Shown one piece after another: positions 25,570 to 33,860 of a stretch of DNA of 44,222 bases. The position numbers and the translations under genes were made by a program. Below the pieces are notes generated by a model, which had not been told where the DNA came from, made no database searches, and saw nothing but the letters and a program-made list of their open reading frames with translations. The stretch is from an uncultured Acetatifactor sp. (GTDB lineage: Bacteria > Bacillota > Clostridia > Lachnospirales > Lachnospiraceae): positions 1 through 44,222 of the forward strand of contig CANRMK010000001.1 in the NCBI GenBank assembly GCA_947631715.1. The letters are read 5' to 3'. How positions within the stretch are numbered: position 1 is the stretch's first letter; each line of letters starts with the position of its first letter.

Positions 25570-26839
25570 AATGAAAAAACTAGTTGAAGTAGTTATAAAA
25601 AGCCTCCTTAGCATCTGTATATCTGTGCTATGCGGTGTATTCCTGATGATGTTGACCTATTGTATCCCTGTAAAAAGAATAAATGAAAACGTTGGAAAAA
25701 GTATACACGTGTTTTCCAGCGAAGGTAAATATCCGGTCAAGATCGAATGGCTGATGTTTACCCAGTTGGACAACGCAACGGATGCTACTATGCTTTCAAT
25801 AGCGAGATATGCAGGGAATCCGAGGGATGCTCTGTTAGTACCAAGAAACACATACGGAGACCTGAATTCGTACGATTCATTGACAGCTTCAGATGAAGTA
25901 AAGGCTGATCTGCTGGAACAGCGGCATGATTATGGAAGGTATTGGCATGGATACTTGCTGCCTTTAAGATTTCTCTTATGCTTTTTTGATTATTCGCAGA
26001 TACGGATGATAAATCTTTCGCTGCATTTATTAGGATTGTGCTGTATTGCAGGACAATTTGCGGGGGGGCAGCAGTCGGATTTTAAACTGCAGGGAACAGC
26101 ATTTTTCTTGTTTTATCTCATGGCATCACCGATCAGTTTAGCGATGAGCATTCAGTTCCAAGCGGCTACATGGATATCAATGCTGGGGCTCATAATAGCA
26201 ATGAGATGTAGAAATGATTTATGGACTTCAAATAAATATATGTACTTCTTTTTAATGATCGGTATCTGTACGGCTTATTTTGACTTGCTGACATTTCCGC
26301 TGGTAGGTCTATGTGTACCTTTACTGTATGCGGTGACAACAAATAGAAAGATACGTATAAAACAGATCATATCTTCGATAGTCATGTGGATCGCCGGGTA
26401 TCTGGGAATGTGGGGTGGAAAATGGGTCGTCGCGACATTGTTTACAGGAAAAAATATCATATCGGATGCTGTTCAACAGGCTGCATTCAGATTGTCTGAT
26501 CAGGATGCAGCAGGCAATGTTATTAGGTTGAAGGAGATGTTCCAGCATTTAAAACAGTATTGCTTCACAAGATTTGATGTTTTGTGTTGTCTGATATTTC
26601 TGTTATTGTTCTGCATAAGCATTGGGAGAGATGTTTATCAGGGAAAGATGAAGCGGAATGGAAAAATCATTCCCGTTTTTGGGAAATATTTGATTGTTAC
26701 AGCCTTGCCTGTTTTGTGGTTTATTGTGTTGAAGAATCATTCTTATATTCATATGTTTTTTACATACAGAACGCTGTTGATCATTTTTTTAGCAGGTATG
26801 TTATGTCTGGCTGACATTCGGAAAGTGATGTCAAACTAA
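25553..26839 (+). CDS. Polytopic membrane protein of unknown function
   Basis: A 428-residue integral membrane protein that I do not recognise. An N-terminal span (about 14-38) is followed by a large, probably external region (about 40-130; contains FTQLDNATDATML and LVPRNTYGDL), then about nine further spans. The single large external loop after the first span recalls GT-C glycosyltransferases, but no clear DxD or ExD is seen there. It overlaps the KdsC-like gene and precedes a GtrII-like protein. A G7 (26062-26068) encodes FAGGQQ in frame near the middle; slippage would delete the second half. A role in external glycan modification is a guess. Confidence 0.6.
   Translation: MVKKDRMKKLVEVVIKSLLSICISVLCGVFLMMLTYCIPVKRINENVGKSIHVFSSEGKYPVKIEWLMFTQLDNATDATMLSIARYAGNPRDALLVPRNTYGDLNSYDSLTASDEVKADLLEQRHDYGRYWHGYLLPLRFLLCFFDYSQIRMINLSLHLLGLCCIAGQFAGGQQSDFKLQGTAFFLFYLMASPISLAMSIQFQAATWISMLGLIIAMRCRNDLWTSNKYMYFFLMIGICTAYFDLLTFPLVGLCVPLLYAVTTNRKIRIKQIISSIVMWIAGYLGMWGGKWVVATLFTGKNIISDAVQQAAFRLSDQDAAGNVIRLKEMFQHLKQYCFTRFDVLCCLIFLLLFCISIGRDVYQGKMKRNGKIIPVFGKYLIVTALPVLWFIVLKNHSYIHMFFTYRTLLIIFLAGMLCLADIRKVMSN
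26062..26068 (+). repeat. In-frame G7 tract in the membrane protein at 25553
   Basis: Seven G followed by CA, read as GCG GGG GGG CAG (AGGQ), at about residue 172 of 428. Confidence 0.85.
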
Positions 26840-26857
26840 AAATGCAGGAGGTTTTAC

Positions 26858-28516
26858 ATGAAGACAGAAATTGTCACAACAAAAGGTAACAAGGCGAAAA
26901 AAATCGGGATAAAGCGAGCAGATCATCTTATTCGTGAGAAATTAAGAAAATGCTGCTTAATTGGGGAAAGCATAAGAGAAAAGGCTAAAGGATATTTTCC
27001 TGTCTTTGCAACAAGCCTGATATTTTCAATTGTTTTATATTCCTGTCTGATGGCAAAAGGTTTGGTGAACCAATATGATGGCATATGGAACTACTCGTAC
27101 AAATTTGCCGGAACGTTTGAATTATCATTGGGGAGATGGCTTCTTGCATTTGCGGACAAAGTATGGAAAGGCTTGCACATTGATCCGGTAACTTCCGTTA
27201 TAACATTGATATTCTGTGTATTAGGTATGATATTGCTCTTGGATATTTTTCAGGTGAGAGGATATATTTCCTATCTGATCTGTGGTTTGTTCTTGAGCAA
27301 TGTAGTAGTATGCAACACGCTTTCTTATCGATATACTTCTGCAAGTTACGGTATGGCATTTTTTTTCAGCATGCTTGCTGTTTTTATGATGGTTAAAAGT
27401 AAAGCGGGATTTGCAGATATCCTAATGGGAGCTGTATCTATTGCTGTTTCCATGGGGCTCTACCAGGCATATTTAGGCTGTACCTGTGTTGTATGTCTGG
27501 GGTATTTTATGTTTCTTCTAAAAGAACAGAAAATACGGTTTAGTACAATAGGCCATAAACTTTTCAAGTGTATTTTAACGTTTGTTTCGGGGGGGGTATT
27601 GTACTTCCTGGGCCTCAGGTTTTTTCTGATAAAAAATGGAGTAGTTATGTCGTCCTATAGAGGAGGAGATTCAGCTTCATTATTGAATACTATTGTGAAG
27701 CTTCCTGTGTCTGCTTTAAAGGCTTATCAGGAATTTGCCTCATATTACTCAGATCGTTCGATCAGGACGAACTATTTAAGTGTTGAAAAAACATATTGGG
27801 TCGTTCTGGGAGCGTTTCTTTTGATACTGATTCTGACCGCGGTCAAAATATGGAAAAAGGATAGCATCAGGGCTTTGATTTTTGCGGGCTGCATATTTTT
27901 GATCCCATTAGGGTGCAGCGCGGTGTTATTCATCGCTACTGAAACAGGAATGTCGATCCAGATGACGGCGCCGCTGGCATTATGCTTGCCATTGCTTTTG
28001 TGTATTGTATGCGGTGATATGGAACTGTCAGTAGCAGATAAAGGTTTAAGGTATTTTACATATCTAATGCTGTGCGCTGTACTGTACGGCTGTGCGGTTC
28101 AGACATTATATGACCAGAATGGAATGGCCGAGGGGCAGACCTCTGCGGCAGGCCTTGCAGAGCAAGTTTTGAATCGGCTAGATCAGGAAGGAAGTTTGAG
28201 CGCTGATAAGACATATTGTTTTGTGGGGAGACCCGCAGATAATGAGCTGTTCTACTCATCACCGGCATTTGAGATGGCAAATGGATATGCTGCGTTTGGA
28301 AGATGGGGCCTTGATGCAAATGGTATGTGTCAGGGCTGGCGGGGAGTGATCAAACATTTATGCGGTTGCCAGATCAAAATTTGCGATAGTACACAGTACA
28401 GTAATATTATAGAACAAAATCGGAAGGACATAACAAGGATGTCTGTGTTTCCGGCAACGGATTCTATTATGGAAAAAGATGGTGTAGTCATTGTTAAAAT
28501 TTCAGATGCTTATTAG
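26858..28516 (+). CDS. GtrII-like glucosyltransferase (polytopic membrane protein)
   Basis: Resembles the GtrII family, which adds side-chain sugars to polysaccharides outside the membrane from polyprenyl-phosphate donors. The 552-residue protein has a basic N-terminus, about ten spans, and the conserved stretch WNYSYKFAGTFELSLGRWLLAFADK after the first span. A soluble C-terminal tail follows from about residue 430. AGGAGG at 26846-26851 sets the start. A G8 (27589-27596), the longest tract in the window on this strand, encodes VSGGVL in frame around residue 245; the other two frames stop soon after. It is the last gene of this transcription block before the convergent Rpn gene. Confidence 0.75.
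   Translation: MKTEIVTTKGNKAKKIGIKRADHLIREKLRKCCLIGESIREKAKGYFPVFATSLIFSIVLYSCLMAKGLVNQYDGIWNYSYKFAGTFELSLGRWLLAFADKVWKGLHIDPVTSVITLIFCVLGMILLLDIFQVRGYISYLICGLFLSNVVVCNTLSYRYTSASYGMAFFFSMLAVFMMVKSKAGFADILMGAVSIAVSMGLYQAYLGCTCVVCLGYFMFLLKEQKIRFSTIGHKLFKCILTFVSGGVLYFLGLRFFLIKNGVVMSSYRGGDSASLLNTIVKLPVSALKAYQEFASYYSDRSIRTNYLSVEKTYWVVLGAFLLILILTAVKIWKKDSIRALIFAGCIFLIPLGCSAVLFIATETGMSIQMTAPLALCLPLLLCIVCGDMELSVADKGLRYFTYLMLCAVLYGCAVQTLYDQNGMAEGQTSAAGLAEQVLNRLDQEGSLSADKTYCFVGRPADNELFYSSPAFEMANGYAAFGRWGLDANGMCQGWRGVIKHLCGCQIKICDSTQYSNIIEQNRKDITRMSVFPATDSIMEKDGVVIVKISDAY
27589..27596 (+). repeat. In-frame G8 tract in the GtrII-like gene
   Basis: Eight G followed by TA, read as TCG GGG GGG GTA (SGGV). 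It is the longest G run and therefore, by general experience with homopolymers, probably the least stable. Confidence 0.85.
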
Positions 28517-28579
28517 ATCCATATTGTGATATGTGTTCCGCTGCGGTATGTGAAGAGATATTTATGATTTCCTGTATGG

Positions 28580-28903
28580 TCAGGAATCATCCTCATCAGT
28601 ATTTATGCCATGTTTTTCAAGGATACGCTGGAGGCGGACCAGCTTTGCGATGGCTTGATCCCGCTCGGCTGTAGTCAGATCCAATTTTGCCACGGTCTGG
28701 TTCAGTTCAGCCACAGTCTGGTTCAGTTCAGTCACTGCCTGATCCAGTTTCTTCTCGGCGATTTCCTTCAGCCTTATCGTGGTAGCCTGGCGGCGGAGAA
28801 ATTCCTCCCGGTCCTCACATTCCATGCGTATCCGTTCGTCCATGGTGAGCTGGCAGATGGTGGTGGCGGTGTCGTGAAGTTCAGGATTTTGTTTGACGAG
28901 CAT
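28580..28903 (-). CDS. Possible intragenic C-terminal protein of Rpn copy 1
   Basis: Inside the Rpn gene, and in the same frame, GGGAGGA (28911-28918, - strand) stands 7 nt before an ATG at 28903. Translation from there gives 107 residues (MLVKQNPEL...). The same arrangement is kept in copies 2 and 3. In Escherichia coli Rpn genes, short C-terminal proteins made from internal starts have been reported to inhibit the full nuclease. Whether it is made here is untested. Confidence 0.4.
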   Translation of the reverse strand: MLVKQNPELHDTATTICQLTMDERIRMECEDREEFLRRQATTIRLKEIAEKKLDQAVTELNQTVAELNQTVAKLDLTTAERDQAIAKLVRLQRILEKHGINTDEDDS

Positions 28904-29521
28904 TTTGATATCCTCCCATGTGGCGGCTTTGAACAGGCTGGCCCATACATCCGTCTTATAGACGATGTCCTCCGGGGCCGCCAGGTGTCTCTGAGTTAAG
29001 TCTAACACAGTCAGACGGAATTTGTCACTATAAATATTGTGATTTTTTATATTTATCATATAGTAGTTTGAAAGCAGCTCCGGATGATCCGGGAACAAGG
29101 TGAAATTCAGGATCCCGATCTGGACGGCCGGCTGTACTTTGCTATAGTCTTCGCCCCGGTTCAGCTGGCCGAAGGAGCGTGAAAGGTAGCACAGAGACCG
29201 TTCCGGCCAGCTGCCCGCGTTGAGCACCTGCATCTCAAGGTTGACCAGGGTGCGCTGATTGAGCAGCAGCTTGACATCCAGTATGTACTGCTTGTCCTTG
29301 ATAGAAGTACCGAACAGATAGGGATTCTGGATCACGGTCTCCGTGATGGCAGCGGGATCCAGGTGCAGGAGGGCGCATAAGAGGCCGTGGAGAGACCTGG
29401 TGCTGTATTCCATCAGAAGGTGAAAGAGACAGTCGTTCGTCATGGGGATCGGCAGAGGCCCGTGGACCTGCTCCAGAATGTCTGCGGAAACGGAAGGAAG
29501 AGACAGATGATTTTGCTTCAT
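28580..29521 (-). CDS. Rpn-family PD-(D/E)XK nuclease/putative transposase, copy 1
   Basis: A 313-residue member of the recombination-promoting nuclease (Rpn, PF12784-like) family. The N-terminus PLPIPMTND is the family hallmark; Asp82 (ILDVKLLL) and Glu96-x-Gln98 (LEMQV) form the nuclease core. The C-terminal ~60 residues are a coiled coil built on 7-residue repeats (LNQTVAE/AKLDLTT). AAAGGAG precedes the ATG at 29521 and a good promoter lies upstream. It points against the capsule operon. It is close to identical to copy 2 over most of its length, except in the C-terminal repeats. An internal start with a strong ribosome site would give a separate C-terminal protein. Confidence 0.85.
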   Translation of the reverse strand: MKQNHLSLPSVSADILEQVHGPLPIPMTNDCLFHLLMEYSTRSLHGLLCALLHLDPAAITETVIQNPYLFGTSIKDKQYILDVKLLLNQRTLVNLEMQVLNAGSWPERSLCYLSRSFGQLNRGEDYSKVQPAVQIGILNFTLFPDHPELLSNYYMINIKNHNIYSDKFRLTVLDLTQRHLAAPEDIVYKTDVWASLFKAATWEDIKMLVKQNPELHDTATTICQLTMDERIRMECEDREEFLRRQATTIRLKEIAEKKLDQAVTELNQTVAELNQTVAKLDLTTAERDQAIAKLVRLQRILEKHGINTDEDDS

Positions 29522-29750
29522 AAAATACTCCTTTCAGAATGTGAGAATGTGACGGCAGGAAAATGTCAGGAGGATATGAACAGCCGCGATGATGGATAAT
29601 TTCAGAGATAAACTCGTTAAGAACAAACTGCAGATACATACAAGCAATCAAGAAATAATGGCGAGTCTGCCAAGATTCTATTGGAAATGTAAGAACTGGT
29701 TGATTACAAATTAATTATATATTACAGCATCAGAATGTTATTGTCAAGAC
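28765..29750 (-). repeat. About 1-kb dispersed repeat (Rpn), first copy
   Basis: This stretch, from the middle of the Rpn coding region through its leader and promoter, is matched in the same orientation by about 33720-34700. The coding part is near-identical over several hundred bases; the leader is more diverged. Recombination between the two would remove 29.7-34.6 kb, including the PEP mutase and reductase genes. Confidence 0.75.
29719..29747 (-). promoter_or_regulatory. Promoter of Rpn copy 1
   Basis: On the - strand TTGACA (29747-29742) and TAATAT (29724-29719) are 17 bp apart, a near-perfect sigma-A match about 200 nt upstream of the Rpn start. The same pair occurs upstream of copy 2. 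The 275-nt gap 29522-29796 otherwise holds the long Rpn leader; I see no clear + strand promoter for the phosphonate genes in it. Confidence 0.75.
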
Positions 29751-29811
29751 TGTTGTCGTTTATGTTTATAGATGAACTGTTACGAAGTTTGAAAGAGTGA
29801 GGAGAAAACCA

Positions 29812-31854
29812 ATGAAAGCGCTTATTCTAAATTCCGGTCTGGGAAAGCGGATGGGAAAACTGACATCAGAGCACCCCAAGTGTATGACCGAAATTTCCAC
29901 AAATGAAACGATATTGAGCAGACAATTAAAGCTTCTGGCTAAGGCGGGAATAGAAGATGTGGTGATAACTACAGGGTATTTTGATGAGATCCTGAGAGAC
30001 TACTGCGAGTCTCTGGAGCTTCCTGTTCGATACACATTTGTCCATAACCCGGAGTATGCCGTAACGAATTATATCTACTCTATTTACTGCGCTAAAGAAT
30101 ATCTGCGAGAAGAGGAAATATTGTTGCTGCACGGGGATCTTGTGTTTGAATATGCAGTCTTGGAAGAGATGCTTTCCTGTAGCCAGAGTTGTATGAAAAT
30201 AAGCACTACCCGACCTCTGCCCCAAAAAGATTTTAAAGCGTTGCTCTGGGATGGAAGAGTGCGGAAGATAGGAGTAGATCTATCTGACAATATGTTGGAG
30301 ACTGGAACGGAAACAGCCAGTAAGGTAGTAGAGGCACAGGCGTTCTACAAATTGACATCGGAGGATTGGCAGATTTGGCTGGCAAAGATCTGCGAATTCT
30401 GTGAACAGGATAAGCGAAATGTCTATGCTGAAGAGGCCTTTAATGATGTTTCGGCACAATGCTTCCTGTATGCTTATGATGCGGAAGATCGCCTTTGTGC
30501 GGAGATAGATACGCCGGAAGATTTAAAAGAGGTGTCTAAAAAGCTGAAAGAGATTCAAAACCGTAGGGTATACATGTGTTTTTCCGCAGATATGCTTCAT
30601 AGCGGCCATATAGCAATTATAAAAAAGGCTGTTGAACTTGGGAAACTGACAGTTGGAGTACTCTCTGATGAAGCAGTTGCTAGTTATAAGCGTTTCCCTT
30701 TAGTCCCTTTTGAGGAGAGGAAAGCTTTATTTGAAAATATTGTGGGTGTGGAAGCCGTCATCGAGCAAAAAGAACTCAGCTATGCTGAACCGTTAAGGGC
30801 GTTGAAGCCTGACTTTGTGGTGCACGGCGACGACTGGTGCACGGGATTCCAGGAGCCTGTACGCAGGGAAGTGATAGAGATTCTGGACACATACGGAGGG
30901 AAGCTGGTGGAATTCCCCTATTCCAGAGATGAAAAGTATGAAGAACTTGAAAAAAGGAGCCGCGAACAGCTTTCCATGCCGGACTATCGGCGGGGCAGAC
31001 TGAAAAAGCTGATTGGCATGAAAGGATGTGTGACGGCGATTGAGGCGCACAGCGGGATTACAGGGCTGATTGCAGAAAAGACGACAGTCCTGCAGGATGG
31101 AAGGACCTATCAGTTTGATGCCATGTGGATATCTTCCCTGTGCGATTCGACTGCTAAGGGCAAGCCGGATATTGAACTTGTGGATATGACTTCGCGATTC
31201 CGTACCATTGACGATATCATGGAGGTTACCACAAAACCCATCATTTTTGACGGTGATACCGGAGGGCTGACAGAACATTTCGTTTATACGGTCCGAAGTC
31301 TGGAGCGCATGGGCGTTTCCATGGTGATCATTGAAGATAAAACGGGGTTGAAGAAAAATTCTCTTTTCGGTACAGATGTGGTCCAGACACAGGACTCTAT
31401 TGAGCACTTCTGTGAGAAGATCAGGGCCGGCGTAAATGCGAAGAAAACAAAGGATTTTATGATCTGCGCCAGGATTGAAAGCCTGATTCTCGAACAGGGG
31501 ATGGAAGATGCCTTAAAAAGGGCTTTTGCTTATTGTGAGGCCAAGGTGGACGCTATTATGATCCACAGCCGTAAAAAGGATCCGGTGGAAATCTTTGAAT
31601 TTGTGGAGAAATTCAGGGAAAAACAGCGGACCATTCCTATTGTGGTGGTCCCGACTTCCTTTAACACGGTAACAGAAGAAGAATTTAAGCGCAGAGGGGT
31701 AAATGTGGTCATTTACGCAAATCAGCTGACACGTTCCGGTTTTCCCGCTATGCAGAAAGCTGCAGAGTTGATTCTTGAAAATCATAGAGCGAAAGAATGT
31801 GACGATATTTGCATGCCCATCAAGGAAATTATTACTTTGATTCCGGAGGAATGA
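29812..31854 (+). CDS. Trifunctional PEP mutase with two nucleotidyltransferase domains
   Basis: Makes phosphonopyruvate from PEP, the first step of phosphonate synthesis, and probably activates the product with CTP. Three domains in 680 residues: a sugar-nucleotidyltransferase-like domain (1-235; LILNSGLGKRMGKLTSEHPKCM), a cytidylyltransferase (about 250-372; HSGH at 263-266, GDDW), and a PEP mutase barrel (about 393-670) with FDGDTGG at 479-485 and EDKTGLKKNS at 508-517. The EDK...NS motif separates mutases from related lyases. CMP-phosphonate is the known donor form in Treponema PntC-type pathways. AGGAGA sets ATG 29812. It is translationally coupled to the next gene (ATGA). Confidence 0.9.
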   Translation: MKALILNSGLGKRMGKLTSEHPKCMTEISTNETILSRQLKLLAKAGIEDVVITTGYFDEILRDYCESLELPVRYTFVHNPEYAVTNYIYSIYCAKEYLREEEILLLHGDLVFEYAVLEEMLSCSQSCMKISTTRPLPQKDFKALLWDGRVRKIGVDLSDNMLETGTETASKVVEAQAFYKLTSEDWQIWLAKICEFCEQDKRNVYAEEAFNDVSAQCFLYAYDAEDRLCAEIDTPEDLKEVSKKLKEIQNRRVYMCFSADMLHSGHIAIIKKAVELGKLTVGVLSDEAVASYKRFPLVPFEERKALFENIVGVEAVIEQKELSYAEPLRALKPDFVVHGDDWCTGFQEPVRREVIEILDTYGGKLVEFPYSRDEKYEELEKRSREQLSMPDYRRGRLKKLIGMKGCVTAIEAHSGITGLIAEKTTVLQDGRTYQFDAMWISSLCDSTAKGKPDIELVDMTSRFRTIDDIMEVTTKPIIFDGDTGGLTEHFVYTVRSLERMGVSMVIIEDKTGLKKNSLFGTDVVQTQDSIEHFCEKIRAGVNAKKTKDFMICARIESLILEQGMEDALKRAFAYCEAKVDAIMIHSRKKDPVEIFEFVEKFREKQRTIPIVVVPTSFNTVTEEEFKRRGVNVVIYANQLTRSGFPAMQKAAELILENHRAKECDDICMPIKEIITLIPEE

Positions 31855-32951
31855 TGGAAAAACAACTTATTTTCAGTGGGACAGATGAGTATGAACATAT
31901 AGCTGACATTATAAGAGAACTGCATATTCACAAATTGTTATTGGTCTGTGGAAAATCTTATGAACAATTAAAGATAAAGGATTATTTATCCAAGCTTGAT
32001 GTTAAGATGATCCGTTTTAGCGATTATATGCCAAATCCTGTTTATGATGACGTCTCCAAGGGCGTACTGCTTTTTAGACAGGAGGCGTGTCAGGCAATTT
32101 TAGCTGTCGGCGGTGGAAGCGCCATAGATGTAGCAAAGTGTATCAAATTATTTTGTTGTATGGATTCATCAGACCTCTTTTTGGAACAGGAGTATGTTGA
32201 TTCTGAAATTCCTTTGATCGCTGTGCCGACCACGGCAGGCTCGGGAAGCGAATCGACCAGACATGCGGTGATATATTGGCATGGGGAAAAGCAGTCTATC
32301 ACACACCCGAGTCTTTTGCCGGAATATGTGATTTTAGATTCTTCTATGTTAAAGAGTCTTCCTGCATATCAGAAGAAGTGCACATTACTGGATGCTCTTT
32401 GCCAGGGAATTGAATCGTGGTGGTCTGTTCGCTCTACCCACGAGAGCAGGATGTTCGCCGCATCTGCTGTAAAAGAAATTCTGGCATATCAACAGGAGTA
32501 CATTGAATTCAATTCAGAGGAAGCGGCAGAAAAGATTATGCATGCAGCGAATCTGGCAGGACAGGCAATCGATGTCACGGCTACGACAGCAGCGCATGCT
32601 ATGAGCTATAAACTGACATCCATGTATGGACTGCCGCATGGACACGCGGTTGCGATCTGTCTGCCGGAAGTGTGGGAATATATGATTTCACATATTAGAG
32701 ATTGCGTGGATCCGCGGGGCGAGAGATATGTAAGAGATGTTCTTAAGGAAATCAGTGATATTATAGATATTCCCTGTTTTCGCGGATTAATAGAAAAATT
32801 CGGACTGATGCGGCCAACTGTACAGGGAGAAAAAGATATTATGGTTCTATCAAGCTCTGTCAACCCGGAAAGACTTAAAAACCATCCGATCGCGATGAGC
32901 AGAGATGTTCTGCAAACATTATATGAGAGGATCCTAAGCCATGAAAGTTGA
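31854..32951 (+). CDS. Iron-type alcohol dehydrogenase, probable phosphonoacetaldehyde reductase
   Basis: A group III Fe-dependent alcohol dehydrogenase of about 365 residues: ILAVGGGSAIDVAK (NAD loop), PTTAGSGSESTRHAV, and a metal site region ending AHAMSYKLTSMYGLPHGHAV with the expected histidines. Between PEP mutase and phosphonopyruvate decarboxylase, the likely reaction is reduction of phosphonoacetaldehyde to 2-hydroxyethylphosphonate, as known for PhpC-type enzymes. No aminoethylphosphonate transaminase is present in the window, which supports the hydroxy rather than the amino product. GGAGG lies just upstream; ATG 31851 is an alternative start. It ends overlapping a decayed decarboxylase gene. 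Confidence 0.82.
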   Translation: MEKQLIFSGTDEYEHIADIIRELHIHKLLLVCGKSYEQLKIKDYLSKLDVKMIRFSDYMPNPVYDDVSKGVLLFRQEACQAILAVGGGSAIDVAKCIKLFCCMDSSDLFLEQEYVDSEIPLIAVPTTAGSGSESTRHAVIYWHGEKQSITHPSLLPEYVILDSSMLKSLPAYQKKCTLLDALCQGIESWWSVRSTHESRMFAASAVKEILAYQQEYIEFNSEEAAEKIMHAANLAGQAIDVTATTAAHAMSYKLTSMYGLPHGHAVAICLPEVWEYMISHIRDCVDPRGERYVRDVLKEISDIIDIPCFRGLIEKFGLMRPTVQGEKDIMVLSSSVNPERLKNHPIAMSRDVLQTLYERILSHES

Positions 32952-33178
32952 AAAATTTATAAGAGTAATTGATGCTGATTTTTACACCGGTGTGCCGGAC
33001 AGTCAGCTCAGGCCGCTGTGCGGCTATCTGATGGACACATACGGAACAGAAGCAAAGCATCATATCATAGCCGCCAATGAGGGGAACTGTGGAAAGTGAA
33101 ATGGCATCGGCTATGAAAGATTTTCAGAGCGAACTGAAAGCCGGAAAAGAGGTAGCTTTCGTAATTAGAAAGTACGGG
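32941..33178 (+). pseudogene. Remnant of phosphonopyruvate decarboxylase (internally deleted)
   Basis: The first ~50 codons (KFIRVIDADFYTGVPDSQLRPL...IIAANEGNC) are nearly identical to the intact gene at 34759. Then about 88 codons are missing and the frame is lost; homology resumes in another frame with ESE...LKAGKEVAFVIRK and stops. The ATG overlaps the end of the reductase gene, the normal operon position, so this was probably the original copy. The intact copy lies 1.8 kb on, beyond an HTH/Rpn pair. Confidence 0.85.
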
Positions 33179-33246
33179 GCCAAAATTATCAGCCGCGGCG
33201 GGATGGGCAGTTTAATAGTTGTGTTATGGACAAAGGCAGGAAATAC

Positions 33247-33465
33247 ATGATCAATTACAGTCCCTTTTGGGAGACCTTGAAAAATTCAGAAGAAACTACA
33301 TACAGCCTGGTGAAGAAGCATGGCATTCCCAGCGCCACACTGGACAAGCTGAGGCATAATAAGCCTGTGAATCTCACCTCGCTGAATGAGCTATGCGGGA
33401 TATTGAATTGTAATATTGAAGATCTTGTGACGATCACGAAGGACGATGCGGAGAAGTTCTTTTGA
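33247..33465 (+). CDS. Small HTH (Cro/C1-type) regulator, copy 1
   Basis: A 72-residue protein that is almost all one helix-turn-helix domain: TTYSLVKKHGIPSATLDKLRHNK (recognition region) and SLNELCGILNCNIEDLV. Such one-domain XRE proteins bind DNA as dimers. GGCAGGA is placed well for ATG 33247; an in-frame ATG at 33226 would add seven residues. It faces the Rpn gene end-to-end (gap about 100 nt), and the same pair recurs at 43706-44222, so it travels with Rpn. Its target is unknown; it could control Rpn or act as its partner. Confidence 0.75.
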   Translation: MINYSPFWETLKNSEETTYSLVKKHGIPSATLDKLRHNKPVNLTSLNELCGILNCNIEDLVTITKDDAEKFF

Positions 33466-33566
33466 AGCAGATTGCTCTTTGCTTTACCGAGAACAGCTCT
33501 TCCTGGATTTTGCAACTAAGCATTGATTGTACGCGTTGATATTGGTGCCATAGAGTTTATTGGCAG

Positions 33567-33860
33567 TTAATTGTTAATATCGATACCGTTTAATTGCAGA
33601 AGCTGCAGATATTTGTCCCGCTCGGCAGTGACCTGATCCCGTTCGGTCGCAAGCTGATCTCGCTCGGCCGTGACCAGATTTAATTTCGCCACTGCCTGAT
33701 CCCGCTCCTCTTCCGCTATGGTCTTCAGCTTTATCGTGGTAGCCTCGCGGCGGAGAAATTCCTCCCGGTCCTCACATTCCATGCGTATCCGTTCGTCCAT
33801 GGTGAGCTGGCAGATGGTGGTGGCGGTGTCGTGAAGTTCAGGATTTTGTTTGACGAGCAT
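33567..33860 (-). CDS. Possible intragenic C-terminal protein of Rpn copy 2
   Basis: Same internal signal as in copy 1: GGGAGGA followed after 7 nt by ATG (33860), in frame, giving 97 residues. The strong ribosome site is encoded by TWEDIKM codons that could have been written otherwise. Confidence 0.4.
   Translation of the reverse strand: MLVKQNPELHDTATTICQLTMDERIRMECEDREEFLRREATTIKLKTIAEEERDQAVAKLNLVTAERDQLATERDQVTAERDKYLQLLQLNGIDINN

Noticed and set aside
29741..29772. + strand promoter for the phosphonate genes (TTGTCA ... TATAGA)
   Set aside because: Spacing is 20 bp and the -10 match is weak; the same bases form a much better - strand promoter for Rpn.
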